This document shows, one piece after another, positions 53,162-62,162 of a stretch of DNA of 64,000 bases. The DNA comes from Melioribacteraceae bacterium (GTDB taxonomy: Bacteria; Bacteroidota; Ignavibacteria; Ignavibacteriales; Melioribacteraceae), in contig WGCV01000027.1 of assembly GCA_015493615.1 (NCBI GenBank), forward strand, positions 1 to 64,000, written 5' to 3'. A program made the position numbers and the translations under genes. The stretch's first letter is position 1; every line of letters starts with the position of its first letter. Under the pieces are notes generated by a model. It had not been told where the DNA came from, did no database searches, and was given only the letters and a program-made list of their open reading frames with translations.

Positions 53162-54373
53162 TTACGTCTTTCGTTTCGTCTCTCGCGTCTTGCGTCTCGC
53201 GTCTTGCGTCTCACGTTTAACGTAAACCCTCGGAACGCGCGTATTTATGTTTGTCAAAATTTCATACGGAACCGTTCCCGCCCATTCCGCCAAATCGGCA
53301 ACCGAGATTTCCTCCTCTCCCTGACGTCCGATTAACACAACCTCGTCGTTATTGTAAGCGGAATCATTCCCGATATTCACGACAATCTGGTCCATGGAAA
53401 TCCGCCCGATTACCGGATATTTTTTCCCGTTAAGCAAAACCTCGGCTTTGCCAGTCATACTGCGGAAATAACCGTCGCCGTATCCCACGGGAATCGTAAC
53501 CGCCCTGATTTGTTTTTCGCTTTTCCAAATCATTCCATAGCCGACCGGATGATCGGGCTTAATTACTTTGAAATAAACTACCCGCGATTTCCACGTCAAC
53601 GCCGGAGTTACGGCAACCGTCCGTTTAACTTCGCTTGAAGGATAAACCCCAAAGAGCAGAATTCCCGGGCGCACCAAATCAAAATCGGCTTCGGGCAGCT
53701 GCAGAATTCCGCCCGAGTTTGAGATATGCTTTAGCGGAATTTCATAACCGGATTTCCGCGCAAAATTCAGGGCGTCGTTAAATCTTTCAAGCTGCAGGTG
53801 CGAGTATGATAAATCGGAGCTTGTGGAATCGGCAAAGTGTGAAAAAATCCCTTCGACTGTAATATTTTTATAACCGAACGCACGTTCAATAAATTTATCG
53901 GCATTGTAATAATGAACGCCGATTCTCTCCATTCCCGTATCGATTTTAAGATGAACTTTTGCCTTGGCTTTCAAGTTCCCGGCTGCCTCGTCAATCAAGT
54001 TTAATTTTTCGATTGAGGAAGCAGTAAGAGTTAAATTGTTTTTGATGAAAAGAGGAATTTGATTCCCGAGTATCCCGCCGAGAACAAGAATCGGCATTTT
54101 AATCCCGGATTCCCTTAGTAAAATTCCCTCTTCCAAAAAAGCGACTCCGAGATAATCTGCACCTAGATTTTCCATATGCTGAGCGACTTTTACCAAGCCG
54201 TGTCCGTAAGCGTTGGCTTTTAAAATCGGCATAATTTTACTTTTTCCCGCGCGTTTTTTTATTGCGTCGAAATTTGCCGACAAAGCGGACAAGTTTACTT
54301 CAATATATGTAGGGCGAAGCGCTTTCGCGCTGATCTGCGGATAATTTTCAGCCGAGAGCTTTTTATCATCCAT
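53162..54373 (-). CDS. alr: alanine racemase with a repeat-derived C-terminal tail
   Basis: This 403-residue PLP enzyme makes D-alanine for peptidoglycan. The PLP lysine is in PILKANAYGHG (Lys52), and the catalytic-tyrosine region reads HPVGYGMIWK … VTIPVGYGDGYFRSM. The usual end is near NINTRVPRVYV. Here about 18 further residues (KRETQDARRKTRETKRKT) come from a short tandem repeat of GACGCAAGACGCGA-type units (53165-53215). The gene starts 3 nt after trkH. A stretch of about 140 bp without a gene separates it from the antitoxin. Confidence 0.93.
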   Translation of the reverse strand: MDDKKLSAENYPQISAKALRPTYIEVNLSALSANFDAIKKRAGKSKIMPILKANAYGHGLVKVAQHMENLGADYLGVAFLEEGILLRESGIKMPILVLGGILGNQIPLFIKNNLTLTASSIEKLNLIDEAAGNLKAKAKVHLKIDTGMERIGVHYYNADKFIERAFGYKNITVEGIFSHFADSTSSDLSYSHLQLERFNDALNFARKSGYEIPLKHISNSGGILQLPEADFDLVRPGILLFGVYPSSEVKRTVAVTPALTWKSRVVYFKVIKPDHPVGYGMIWKSEKQIRAVTIPVGYGDGYFRSMTGKAEVLLNGKKYPVIGRISMDQIVVNIGNDSAYNNDEVVLIGRQGEEEISVADLAEWAGTVPYEILTNINTRVPRVYVKRETQDARRKTRETKRKT

Positions 54374-54376
54374 TGC

Positions 54377-55831
54377 TTATCTTCTCAGCTTCCATGTTGA
54401 GGGGAAAAAGAAAACAACCAGTCCGTAAATTTCGAGACGACCGAGCAGCATCACAAATCCGAGAAGATATTTTCCCATTGCGGGAATCATCGAGTAGTTA
54501 TCGAGAGAGCCGACAGAAGAAAGCCCCGGGCCTACATTTCCCATTGCGGCGGCGGAACCTGAAAAGGCGGAAAGTCCGTCAACTCCCATCAGCGTAAGGA
54601 GTAAAGTCGATACGAATACAAAAAAGATATAAATTACAATATAGAGAATTGCAAGCGAAACAGAATTTTCGTCTAATTTTTTATTATCGACAACGAGCGG
54701 AATAACAGCGTTGGGATAACGCACCTGCTTAATTCTGCGGGCAAGCGCCTTGAAAAAAATCACAATTCTGTCGGTTTTTATTCCGCCGGAAGTTGACCCC
54801 GCCATTGCGCACTGGAGAGTAAAGAAAATGATTATCAATTGCGAAAACCAGGGCCAGACCGATGAATCAGCCGAAGCAAAACCCGTTGAAGTTCCTACCG
54901 ATAAAATCTGAAATGAGGAGAACCGCAACGAAGCCCAAATTGTAGGGTAAGTTCCGTTAAAGTACAAGTTCAAAGAGGCAAGAATTATCGCTACAAAGTT
55001 AGCCCCGAGATAATATTTTAATACCGATGAAGTTTTAACATCGGTTATTCTGCCGACCAACGCGGAAAAAAGGAGCGCAAAATTGATTCCGGATAATATC
55101 ATAAAGACCATAATCGTAACTTCAATAGATACGCTGTGAAACGCCGCTACGCTTAAGTTCTTATCGGAAAATCCGCCGGTTGCGACCGTGGCAAAGGCAT
55201 GCGTAACGGCATCGAAAAGATTCATTCCGAAAATCATCAGAAAAATTGTTTCGAGAACCGTAATGCCGACATAAATATAAAGAATAATGTGAACCGCTTC
55301 CGCCGTGCGGACTTTGAACTGTTTAAGCGTAGAAGCCGACATCTCGGAACGGGAAAGAACAACTCCGACAAATCCCGTAGAAGGAAGAACGGCAAGGACG
55401 AAAACGATAATCCCGATTCCTCCCATCCAGTGAGTAGAAGCGCGCCAGAAAAGAATTCCCTGCGGAAGCCCTTCGATATTGTTCAATATCGTTGCGCCCG
55501 TTGTAGTGTAACCGGAAACGCTTTCGAACCACGCGCCCGGGACGGAAAACTCGCCACCGTAAAGAATGTAAGGAAGCATTCCGATAAGGCAGGAAAGAAG
55601 CCAGCTGCCGACAACAATCAGCATTCCTTCGTTATTGGTTATTTCGTCGGGTCGCGGAACAAATATCAGCGGGAACAAGCCGAAGAGCAGCACAATCAAA
55701 AAGCTGAAAGTGAGCGGAAAGAGTCCTGCATCGTGGTTAAAAAATGAAATCGTCGCTGAAATCAGCAGAAATGTCGCGTTAAAAAGGAATATCATTCCGA
55801 TATATCTGAGAATTACCTGTATTCTAATCAT
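54377..55831 (-). CDS. trkH: TrkH-family potassium uptake protein
   Basis: This 484-residue membrane protein forms the K+ channel-like subunit of the Trk system. It has the four pseudo-repeats with selectivity-filter-like loops, including SVSGYTTTGATIL, THAFATVATGGFSD, SVGTSTGFASA and SAAAMGNVGPGLS. TrkA-type regulatory subunits normally pair with it in the cytoplasm; none is adjacent. It lies 3 nt from alr and 3 nt after the HAMP-protein gene, so the three form an operon. Confidence 0.94.
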   Translation of the reverse strand: MIRIQVILRYIGMIFLFNATFLLISATISFFNHDAGLFPLTFSFLIVLLFGLFPLIFVPRPDEITNNEGMLIVVGSWLLSCLIGMLPYILYGGEFSVPGAWFESVSGYTTTGATILNNIEGLPQGILFWRASTHWMGGIGIIVFVLAVLPSTGFVGVVLSRSEMSASTLKQFKVRTAEAVHIILYIYVGITVLETIFLMIFGMNLFDAVTHAFATVATGGFSDKNLSVAAFHSVSIEVTIMVFMILSGINFALLFSALVGRITDVKTSSVLKYYLGANFVAIILASLNLYFNGTYPTIWASLRFSSFQILSVGTSTGFASADSSVWPWFSQLIIIFFTLQCAMAGSTSGGIKTDRIVIFFKALARRIKQVRYPNAVIPLVVDNKKLDENSVSLAILYIVIYIFFVFVSTLLLTLMGVDGLSAFSGSAAAMGNVGPGLSSVGSLDNYSMIPAMGKYLLGFVMLLGRLEIYGLVVFFFPSTWKLRR

Positions 55832-55834
55832 GAT

Positions 55835-56587
55835 TTACTCTTTCGGAGGAACGCGGGTTGATAAAATTCTGATACTTTCCGACAGCTCGGCTATCTCATC
55901 TTGGGATTCCAAATCATATTCGTATGGAATTCCTTTTTCGGTAAAGTCGTCAACTTTTTTTCTTATTGTAATAATCGGCGTAACAATGTAATGGTTAACG
56001 AAAAAGCTGAACAGGAGCGCAAAAAGAATAGCGGCGGACATCGCCACCAATCCCGGCGTTATCGATTTATCCTCGCTCTCTCCGATTTTTATCTTAAGAT
56101 TCTCCATTTTTTTGATATAGAAAAGCTGAAGTTCTTTAATGTTGCTTTCAACTTTTTTTACTGAAAAGTAAAGACGGCTGATAAAAATCGAAATCTCCCC
56201 TTTTGCATAATAATCAGAAAATGTTTTTTTTACATTTACCAACTCGGAATGCGAGGCAAAAATTTTATGGATAATCTCTTTTCCCGCTTTATCTTTTTCA
56301 ACGCCGTTTAACCGCTGAAGCGTAACGTTAAAAAGAGAATCGGATTTTGCCAGAAGCGTTTTTCCCTCTTTGATTTTGCCGGTTGAAAGAAGAATTCCCG
56401 CTTCGTAGTTTTTTTTCAAGGACTCGTAAATATGTAAAGAAGAAAGGTTCTTCTGAAGATTGTTGTTCAGCAATTCTTCAAGAAAACTCTGAGCGCTTTT
56501 AACCTGAACTATCGACCAAGCTCCGGCGATAAAAAGCATTATAGCTATAATAAAAAATCCGAATGTTATCTTTAACTTTAACCGCAT
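55835..56587 (-). CDS. two-TM sensor-like protein ending after a HAMP domain
   Basis: This 250-residue protein has a first membrane helix (GFFIIAIMLFIAGAWSIV, about 10-27), a helical periplasmic domain resembling the four-helix bundle of chemoreceptors and a second helix (LVAMSAAILFALLFSFFV, about 180-197). A HAMP-like segment (HYIVTPIITIRKKVDDFTEK … DEIAELSESIRIL) follows and the protein ends about ten residues later. There is no kinase, cyclase or methyl-accepting output domain. It may pass a signal by direct contact with a partner, possibly TrkH, whose gene follows by 3 nt. Confidence 0.72.
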   Translation of the reverse strand: MRLKLKITFGFFIIAIMLFIAGAWSIVQVKSAQSFLEELLNNNLQKNLSSLHIYESLKKNYEAGILLSTGKIKEGKTLLAKSDSLFNVTLQRLNGVEKDKAGKEIIHKIFASHSELVNVKKTFSDYYAKGEISIFISRLYFSVKKVESNIKELQLFYIKKMENLKIKIGESEDKSITPGLVAMSAAILFALLFSFFVNHYIVTPIITIRKKVDDFTEKGIPYEYDLESQDEIAELSESIRILSTRVPPKE

Positions 56588-57237
56588 CTTTAACCTACAT
56601 AAATTTTATTATCATTTCCAAAAATAAAAGATTTTAATAAATAAGGGATAATTTTAAAGATTTATATTACAGTAGAGAGCGCAAGTATAATTTAGAAGGC
56701 AAAACAGTAACCCCAGCAAGTCCCAATAACAATATCAAATTAGGCGAAAGTATTCGGTGTCATTCTGTATGACAAATATAAGCCGGATTTAAATATTGTC
56801 ATTCTGAGTCCTCGACAAAGTCGAGGGCGAAGAATCTCTAAGTTAGAACTGACGCCGGTACAGGACATGAGATTCTTCTCCCGCCAAAAAACGGCGGAAT
56901 CAGAATGACAGCTTAGGGTTCGTATTAACCTAAAATTGTCCTAGCGCAGTGTAGCCGAAAACCAAGTAAAAGGCGGAAAAAGGTTCAAAGGCACAGAGGC
57001 GCAAAGGTTTAAAGATCTTTCGTTTTGGGGAATTAATCATATCATCAAAAATCATAAAATAATCTGCGGAATCAGCGTCCCATTTATAAGCCGCTAATAC
57101 ACGAATAATTTCAAGACAGTTTACCGCTTACTCCGCTAAGGCGGACCAGAATTTACTCCGACTGCTTTTCGTTGGGATGACATATTACGGGGTTGTGTAA
57201 AGCCTTCTTCTATTTACTAAAAATAGAAAAATTAATT
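56588..57237. repeat. repeat-rich spacer, part 1
   Basis: This spacer has no gene. A palindromic repeat with TCATTCTGAGTCCTCGAC, GAAGAATCTC and GAGATTCTTC arms is at 56801-56914. A segment near 56970-57010 (AAAGGCACAGAGGCGCAAAGG) is the complement of sequence near 21140-21170. A MITE right end (TGTAAAGCCTTC) closes at 57208. A possible left end, GAAGGCAAAACAG, is at 56696, but no matching target duplication is clear. Confidence 0.55.
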
Positions 57238-57710
57238 GAACTGCATTCGCAGTTCTTGTGATTTGGAGATACGCCTTCTCTATGGGTTTCACCCATAGTT
57301 ATTATCAATTAAAGTGCTTCACACTTTTGGCAGACAATATTTGAATTATTAAGTCTCGTGGTTTGCAAAAACCAAAGCCGAACAATTAATATTTGATAAA
57401 TCTAACTGCGAAGCAGTTAAATTTATAATAGCCCCGAATTCAATTCGGGGTTAATGAAAAAAAACAATGCCAACTGCAAAGCAGTTGAATTGGCGAAAAC
57501 ACTCTAACATCAAATTTGAACTTGCAGTATTATTTTCTCTATGGTTTTTCTCCATTGTACCTTATCAGTAAAATTCGAGTAATTTTGGTAGAACATTTCC
57601 TCAAATACCTTAAAGTTCTTTGTTGGTAAGGATTTCAGAGATTATTATTTAGTTAACATTTTCCTCCTTTTGATTCCGGCTTGTTCAGGTTAGTTTTTAC
57701 AAAGTCTTCT
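57238..57710. repeat. second R3 hairpin array + R2 module
   Basis: R3 here (57238-57487) has the same six hairpins as the copy at 11016-11461: GAACTGC-ATTC-GCAGTTC, CTATGGGT-TTC-ACCCATAG, AAGTG-CTTCA-CACTT, AACTGC-GAA-GCAGTT, CCCCGAAT-TCA-ATTCGGGG and CAACTGC-AAA-GCAGTTG. R2 follows at 57557-57710. This copy lacks the MITE found in the 11-kb copy. No frame of useful length is present. Confidence 0.75.
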
Positions 57711-57731
57711 TAAAATTTAAATTAGCAATTC

Positions 57732-59330
57732 CTACTTGGCGAGAATCATCTTACGGACGACCGACATATTATTCGATTTAACCTTCAGTAGATAAATGCC
57801 GGAAGGAAGGTCTTCCCCGTTGAACGAAAAAGTATGTTCCCCGATTGCAAGCGTCCCTTCATGCAGAACTTGAATTTCCTTCCCCACCAAATCGTAAATT
57901 CCTATTAAATAATATCCCGGAATGATTACATTAACCGTAAATTCGGTAGTAGGATTAAACGGATTCGGATAATTTTGCTGAAGTTCAAAGTCCTCGATTT
58001 TTGCATGTCCGACTTTTACCTGCGATGAAAAAAAGAAATTTCCGTTGTCGTCAATTTGTTTTACGCGAAAGAATGAAACTTTTTCGTCATCCTCATTATA
58101 GCTTTGGTAGGAGTAACGTTTTTTCGGTTCGGGATTGTCGATTGTGTAAATATCAGTAAAATCTTTATAATCGGTTGATTTCTGTAAAACGTATTTTACA
58201 ATTTTCAAGTCTTTATCGTTGTACCATTCGATTGTTGAATATGCGGAAGAAATGCTTATATCTATTTTGGGAGGAAACGCCAAGCGTGAGACTTCGGTTT
58301 CGGTCAATTCGGCATTCTTTATTATCATTCCTTTTTGAGACAAAGAATCAATAACGTCATAATTTTCAAAATTGATTTCCCGCAGCAGTGAATCGCCCGC
58401 ATTCTCCTGATTCAGGAAATCCTTTATACCCGATAATTTTATATCCGAGATAAAAATATCGCCGGCTCCGTTATTTAAGAAATTTACCGATTTTATTTCA
58501 TCGGAAAAAATCGAACTTTCCGTTTCCGAAACTTTTTCATCGTTTATTGATAAAGTTATTTTACCGTTATCAAAATTTATTTCGTAAAAATTCCAAAGAC
58601 TGTCGGCGAGAAAAATGTTTTCGAGATAATCGGTATTCTCGTCGGGTTTCACTATCGGGAAATTATGATTATCGTTTGTTATTGAAAAAAGCGTGTCAAA
58701 CGGATTTGCGCCTTGGAACCCGATAGATGCGCGGGAGGGATGCGAATAATTTGCCCAAAAGGAAATGATTGTCCGCGAAGGAAGATTAAAATCAATCGGG
58801 AAAATAAAACTTCCGTCGGACTTCAAACGAAGGGCTTTTCCGGAATTGAAGTTGTCGTAAACTCTTATCACTGCGGGGGAAAGGTAATTCCCGTCGCTAT
58901 TAACACTCGATGAGTTTACAGAATAAACGAGCTTTCTTTCCTCGTAAAAATTCACGCTGAAATTTACTTCGCTCTCTGCGGGACGCCCGGCATAAAAGAT
59001 AATTTGAAAAGGAGAGCCGTCAATTTTTTCAATCAACTTTTTGGAAAGGGACAAAAATTCCCCATCACTGTTTTTAATTACTTTAAGAACAACATTGGAA
59101 TCGGAGTACAAAATTCTTGCCGAATCGGCAATCTCAATGTAATCGTTTATTAAAGATATTTCAATTGAATCGGGATGCAATTCTTGGAAGAGCGCAAAAA
59201 CGCTGAAAGCAAAAGAATGGTTTTCCTCAATAAATTCCGGTACGGAAACCTTCCAAGAGATATCGGGAGATTGAGCAAACGTTAATATTGAAGAAACTAT
59301 TATTAGAAAAAAAGTAGAAATTATTTTCAA
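57732..59330 (-). CDS. T9SS cargo protein with LamG-like region
   Basis: This 532-residue exported protein has a signal peptide (MKIISTFFLIIVSSILTFAQ). After a beta-rich N-terminal domain, residues about 140-310 resemble a LamG/concanavalin-like jelly roll (RTIISFWANYSHPSRA, WNFYEINFDNGKITLSIND). A fibronectin-like segment follows. The type A sorting domain begins FELQQNYPNPFNPT and ends VVRKMILAK. It may bind polysaccharide or surface glycan. It follows the M16 peptidase gene by 89 nt on the same strand. Confidence 0.78.
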   Translation of the reverse strand: MKIISTFFLIIVSSILTFAQSPDISWKVSVPEFIEENHSFAFSVFALFQELHPDSIEISLINDYIEIADSARILYSDSNVVLKVIKNSDGEFLSLSKKLIEKIDGSPFQIIFYAGRPAESEVNFSVNFYEERKLVYSVNSSSVNSDGNYLSPAVIRVYDNFNSGKALRLKSDGSFIFPIDFNLPSRTIISFWANYSHPSRASIGFQGANPFDTLFSITNDNHNFPIVKPDENTDYLENIFLADSLWNFYEINFDNGKITLSINDEKVSETESSIFSDEIKSVNFLNNGAGDIFISDIKLSGIKDFLNQENAGDSLLREINFENYDVIDSLSQKGMIIKNAELTETEVSRLAFPPKIDISISSAYSTIEWYNDKDLKIVKYVLQKSTDYKDFTDIYTIDNPEPKKRYSYQSYNEDDEKVSFFRVKQIDDNGNFFFSSQVKVGHAKIEDFELQQNYPNPFNPTTEFTVNVIIPGYYLIGIYDLVGKEIQVLHEGTLAIGEHTFSFNGEDLPSGIYLLKVKSNNMSVVRKMILAK

Positions 59331-59419
59331 ATATTATTCCCCTTTTCAATTGATAAAGGAATTTATTAATAATTCAAAAAAGATGCTACTAAAATGAAAT
59401 AGGATAATTTAACCTTTGA

Positions 59420-60664
59420 TCATCGGCTTTTCTCCTCCGGTTCTACGCCGATTTCAAAAAGACGCGTTTTATCAAGAAGACTTTTTGCCGTCGCCAATAT
59501 TTCCTCGGCTGTAATCCGCTCAACTTCCCGAACGGATTCTTCTATCGGTTTTATTTTTCCGTAAGCCAGCATTGAGTTTCCGATTCTGTTCATTCTGTTT
59601 GACGTGCTTTCAATACTCAAAATTGTGTTGCCGATAAAAATTTTCCTCGCTTTTGCAAGCTCCGATTTTGAAACGCCTTTTGTTAAGAGTTTATCGAACT
59701 CCTTAAATATCAGCTCTCCGGCTTTTTTACGGTTATTGTTGTTTGTAGAAAAATAAACGCCGAAGGCGGAAATATCCGAATAAGAATTAACGAATGTATT
59801 TATCTGATAAGCGATTCCGCTTTTCTCCCTTAATGTTTGAAAAAGCCGCGAGCTGCTTCCTTCTCCGAGAATAACCGAAAGCAAACGAAGCTTGTAATAA
59901 TCTTTGTGCGAGTAGCCTGCACCGGTAGTTCCGATTATCGAATAATACTGATTTATCGGATGTTTAATGAACTTCGATTTCGCCTTTTGCCGTCCGGGTT
60001 TTCTGCGGTTCCGTTTTTCCGCCGACGAATATTTTTTCGTTATATATTTATCGCAAAACTTCAGCAAATCGGAATGCTCGATATTGCCGGACGCGACAAT
60101 CAGCAATTTCCCGCCGAAATAATTTTCATCGAAAAATGCTTTCACCGAGCGATGATTAAAATCTTTAATGTTTCTCTCAGTCCCTATTATCGGCATCGCG
60201 AGAGCATTTTTACCAAAAAGAAGTTCCTCAAACTCGTCAAAAATAAATTCATCCGGAGTATCAAGTATATCGTAAAGCTCGTCGAGAATTACTCCGCTTT
60301 CCTTCTTCAACTCTTTATCGCTAAATAACGGATTCTGAACCATATCGGAAAGAACGGCAAACATTTTATTCTCCGATCCGGAAATTCCTCTGCCGTAATA
60401 ACAGGTATGTTCCTTGGTCGTAAACGCATTAAGGTAGCCGCCGGTTGTTTCAATCTCGTCCGAAATCTTTTTCGCGGATCTTTTTTTTGTCCCTTTAAAT
60501 AGAGAATGTTCAATAAAATGTGATATTCCGTTGTTCTCTTCGGTTTCGTCGCGCGAACCGGTATTGAACCAAAATCCCAAAGTGTAAGATTTAATTTCCG
60601 TCAGCTTTTCACTTACGACTACAATTCCGTCTTCTAATTCCGTAATGTTTATATTCTTATTCAT
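59420..60664 (-). CDS. M16-family zinc peptidase (insulinase/processing-peptidase-like)
   Basis: This 414-residue protein has the inverted zinc motif HFIEH (49-53) in NNGISHFIEHSLFKGTKKRS and the typical KISDEIETTGGYLNAFTTKEHTCYYG that follows. The second half contains the YSIIGTTGAGYSHKDYYKLR and GEGSSSRLFQTLREKSGIAYQINTF segments of the inactive M16 domain. The size matches the one-chain bacterial enzymes related to mitochondrial processing peptidase. There is no signal peptide, so it probably acts in the cytoplasm on peptides. Confidence 0.93.
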   Translation of the reverse strand: MNKNINITELEDGIVVVSEKLTEIKSYTLGFWFNTGSRDETEENNGISHFIEHSLFKGTKKRSAKKISDEIETTGGYLNAFTTKEHTCYYGRGISGSENKMFAVLSDMVQNPLFSDKELKKESGVILDELYDILDTPDEFIFDEFEELLFGKNALAMPIIGTERNIKDFNHRSVKAFFDENYFGGKLLIVASGNIEHSDLLKFCDKYITKKYSSAEKRNRRKPGRQKAKSKFIKHPINQYYSIIGTTGAGYSHKDYYKLRLLSVILGEGSSSRLFQTLREKSGIAYQINTFVNSYSDISAFGVYFSTNNNNRKKAGELIFKEFDKLLTKGVSKSELAKARKIFIGNTILSIESTSNRMNRIGNSMLAYGKIKPIEESVREVERITAEEILATAKSLLDKTRLFEIGVEPEEKSR

Positions 60665-60799
60665 ACCATTCTTTAAAAATTGAAGTGCAAAAATACATAA
60701 AGGTTAAGCTATCGGCAAATCATTAAAAAATTAAAATAAAATTGTTTTATTGAGCTTATCAGCGCCTCGGAGTGACAATACTTACCCCGGCTTACATTT

Positions 60800-60932
60800 G
60801 TCATTCTGAAGGACACCGTCTCAATATGAAAAGTATCTCCCAATGATATGAAGAATCTCTTACGTGGTATTTGCGCAAGTTCTAACTTAGAGATTCTTCT
60901 CCCGCCCCAAAAACGGCGGAATCAGAATGACC
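60800..60932. repeat. dispersed palindromic repeat copy
   Basis: TCATTCTGAAGGACACC … GAAGAATCTCTTACG … TTCTAACTTAGAGATTCTTC … GAATCAGAATGACC matches the repeats at 26189-26290 and 56801-56914, including the AACTT(A/G)GAGATTC core. Confidence 0.6.
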
Positions 60933-60959
60933 ACGAGCAGCTTAACTTAACTTCTAAGA

Positions 60960-61119
60960 TGTCATTCTGAATGGAGCAAAGCGGAATCCGCCGCGGCGGA
61001 AGAATCTCAGAATCGAAAATCAAACCCAATTTAGAGATATTCCGGACGGCTTACACTCCTCCTCCGCCTTGGCGGATTGGCGGACTCAATATGACAACTA
61101 TAGGTTTTGCAAAGGTTTC
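60960..61119. repeat. MITE-family fragment, one good end
   Basis: The right end TTTTGCAAAGGTTTC at 61119, followed by TATTA, and the internal AATTTAGAGATATTCCGGACGG and CTCCTCCGCCTTGGCGG match the nested copy at 11174-11362. The left end is replaced by GATGTCATTCTGAATGG. With 60800-60932, it fills the gap upstream of the M16 gene. Confidence 0.6.
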
Positions 61120-61227
61120 TATTAAAGAGATCCATTGCTCCGCTCTGAATAAGAAATTTTTTCTTTCAGAAACTAAACTTTTTCCTCAATAGTTCGATAA
61201 TGTAAATAGAATCAAAAAAGTGGAACC

Positions 61228-61407
61228 ATGAAAGAGATTATCATTTCCATATATCCCGACTGCAACGGACAAATGCTGGTTGAAGCATGCAACAAAAAAA
61301 CTTCAATAAAGTTTGTTACGAAAAAGAAAAACATCATCTGGCTTCTTGCCGTAACAAGATTGAAAGTATTGGTAAAAGAAGTAAAGAGAAATTTAATTTT
61401 CTCTTAA
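61228..61407 (+). CDS. small hypothetical protein (59 residues)
   Basis: ATG at 61228 opens 59 codons: MKEIIISIYPDCNGQMLVEA then CNKKTSIKFVTKKKNIIWLL, ending RNLIFS. The N-terminal half has two cysteines; the C-terminal half is basic and amphipathic. No family is recognised. Its 3' end overlaps the convergent inositol monophosphatase gene by 15 bp. GTGG lies upstream but no good ribosome-binding site. Codon use is protein-like, but a chance frame cannot be excluded. Confidence 0.35.
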   Translation: MKEIIISIYPDCNGQMLVEACNKKTSIKFVTKKKNIIWLLAVTRLKVLVKEVKRNLIFS

Positions 61408-62160
61408 AATATCCAGCATCTTCTGATGAAGCAATCCGTTAGTCGCTAAAATTTGCGATGAATTAATCGACAAATTTTTCCCTTCCAAATCGGTAACAAT
61501 TCCGCCGGCTTCGCGAACAATTAAATCTCCCGCAGCAAAATCCCACGGACTTAATTTAACTTCCCAAAAGCCTGAAAAAACGCCGCTTGCGACATAACAA
61601 AAATCAAGCGCCGCAGAGCCTAATCTCCTTACCGCCCGCGCCCGAAGCAAAAACGCCTCGAACTTTTCCACAGCATTAAACGGATTGTTTTGAATGTCGT
61701 AAGGGAAACCTGTAACAAGAACTGATTCTTCAAAATTATCAATGGAATTAACTCTGATTTTTTTCCCGTCCATAAAAGCGCCGGAATTAATTTCTGCTGT
61801 GTAAATTACGTCTCGCATCACATCGTAAACCGCCCCGCAGCATGTTTCCCCGTTTTTCTGCAAAGCGATCGAAACTGAAAAAATCGGGAGTCCGTGCGCG
61901 AAATTGGTAGTGCCGTCAAGCGGGTCAACAATCCAGACATACTCCGAATCGCGCGTGCGCTTTCCGCTTTCCTCCGATAATACGGAATGGGAGGGAAACT
62001 CTTTGCCAATATAATCCAAAATTAATTTTTCCGATTTTTTATCAATCTCGGTAACAAGATTGGAGGAGCTTCCCTTAAACTCAACTTCAAAATGCGTTCC
62101 GAATCCCTCTCTGATAACGCTTCCCGCTTCTTTGGATATTTCAATAATTTTATTAATCAT
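61393..62160 (-). CDS. suhB: inositol-1-monophosphatase family protein (SuhB-like)
   Basis: This 255-residue metal-dependent phosphatase has the three family motifs. DPLDGTTNFAHG binds two Mg ions, EESG (in VLSEESGKR) holds the catalytic Glu, and the C-terminal WDFAAGDLIVREAGG completes the site. Length is normal. Likely substrates are inositol or related sugar phosphates. In E. coli the same protein also joins rRNA antitermination complexes; that role is not implied by sequence alone. It lies 2 nt after the SGNH/TPR gene. Confidence 0.93.
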   Translation of the reverse strand: MINKIIEISKEAGSVIREGFGTHFEVEFKGSSSNLVTEIDKKSEKLILDYIGKEFPSHSVLSEESGKRTRDSEYVWIVDPLDGTTNFAHGLPIFSVSIALQKNGETCCGAVYDVMRDVIYTAEINSGAFMDGKKIRVNSIDNFEESVLVTGFPYDIQNNPFNAVEKFEAFLLRARAVRRLGSAALDFCYVASGVFSGFWEVKLSPWDFAAGDLIVREAGGIVTDLEGKNLSINSSQILATNGLLHQKMLDILREN

Positions 62161-62162
62161 AA

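Noticed and set aside
61000-61125. 73-codon frame with Pro-rich peptide
   Set aside because: Lies entirely in the MITE fragment; repeat sequence, not a gene.
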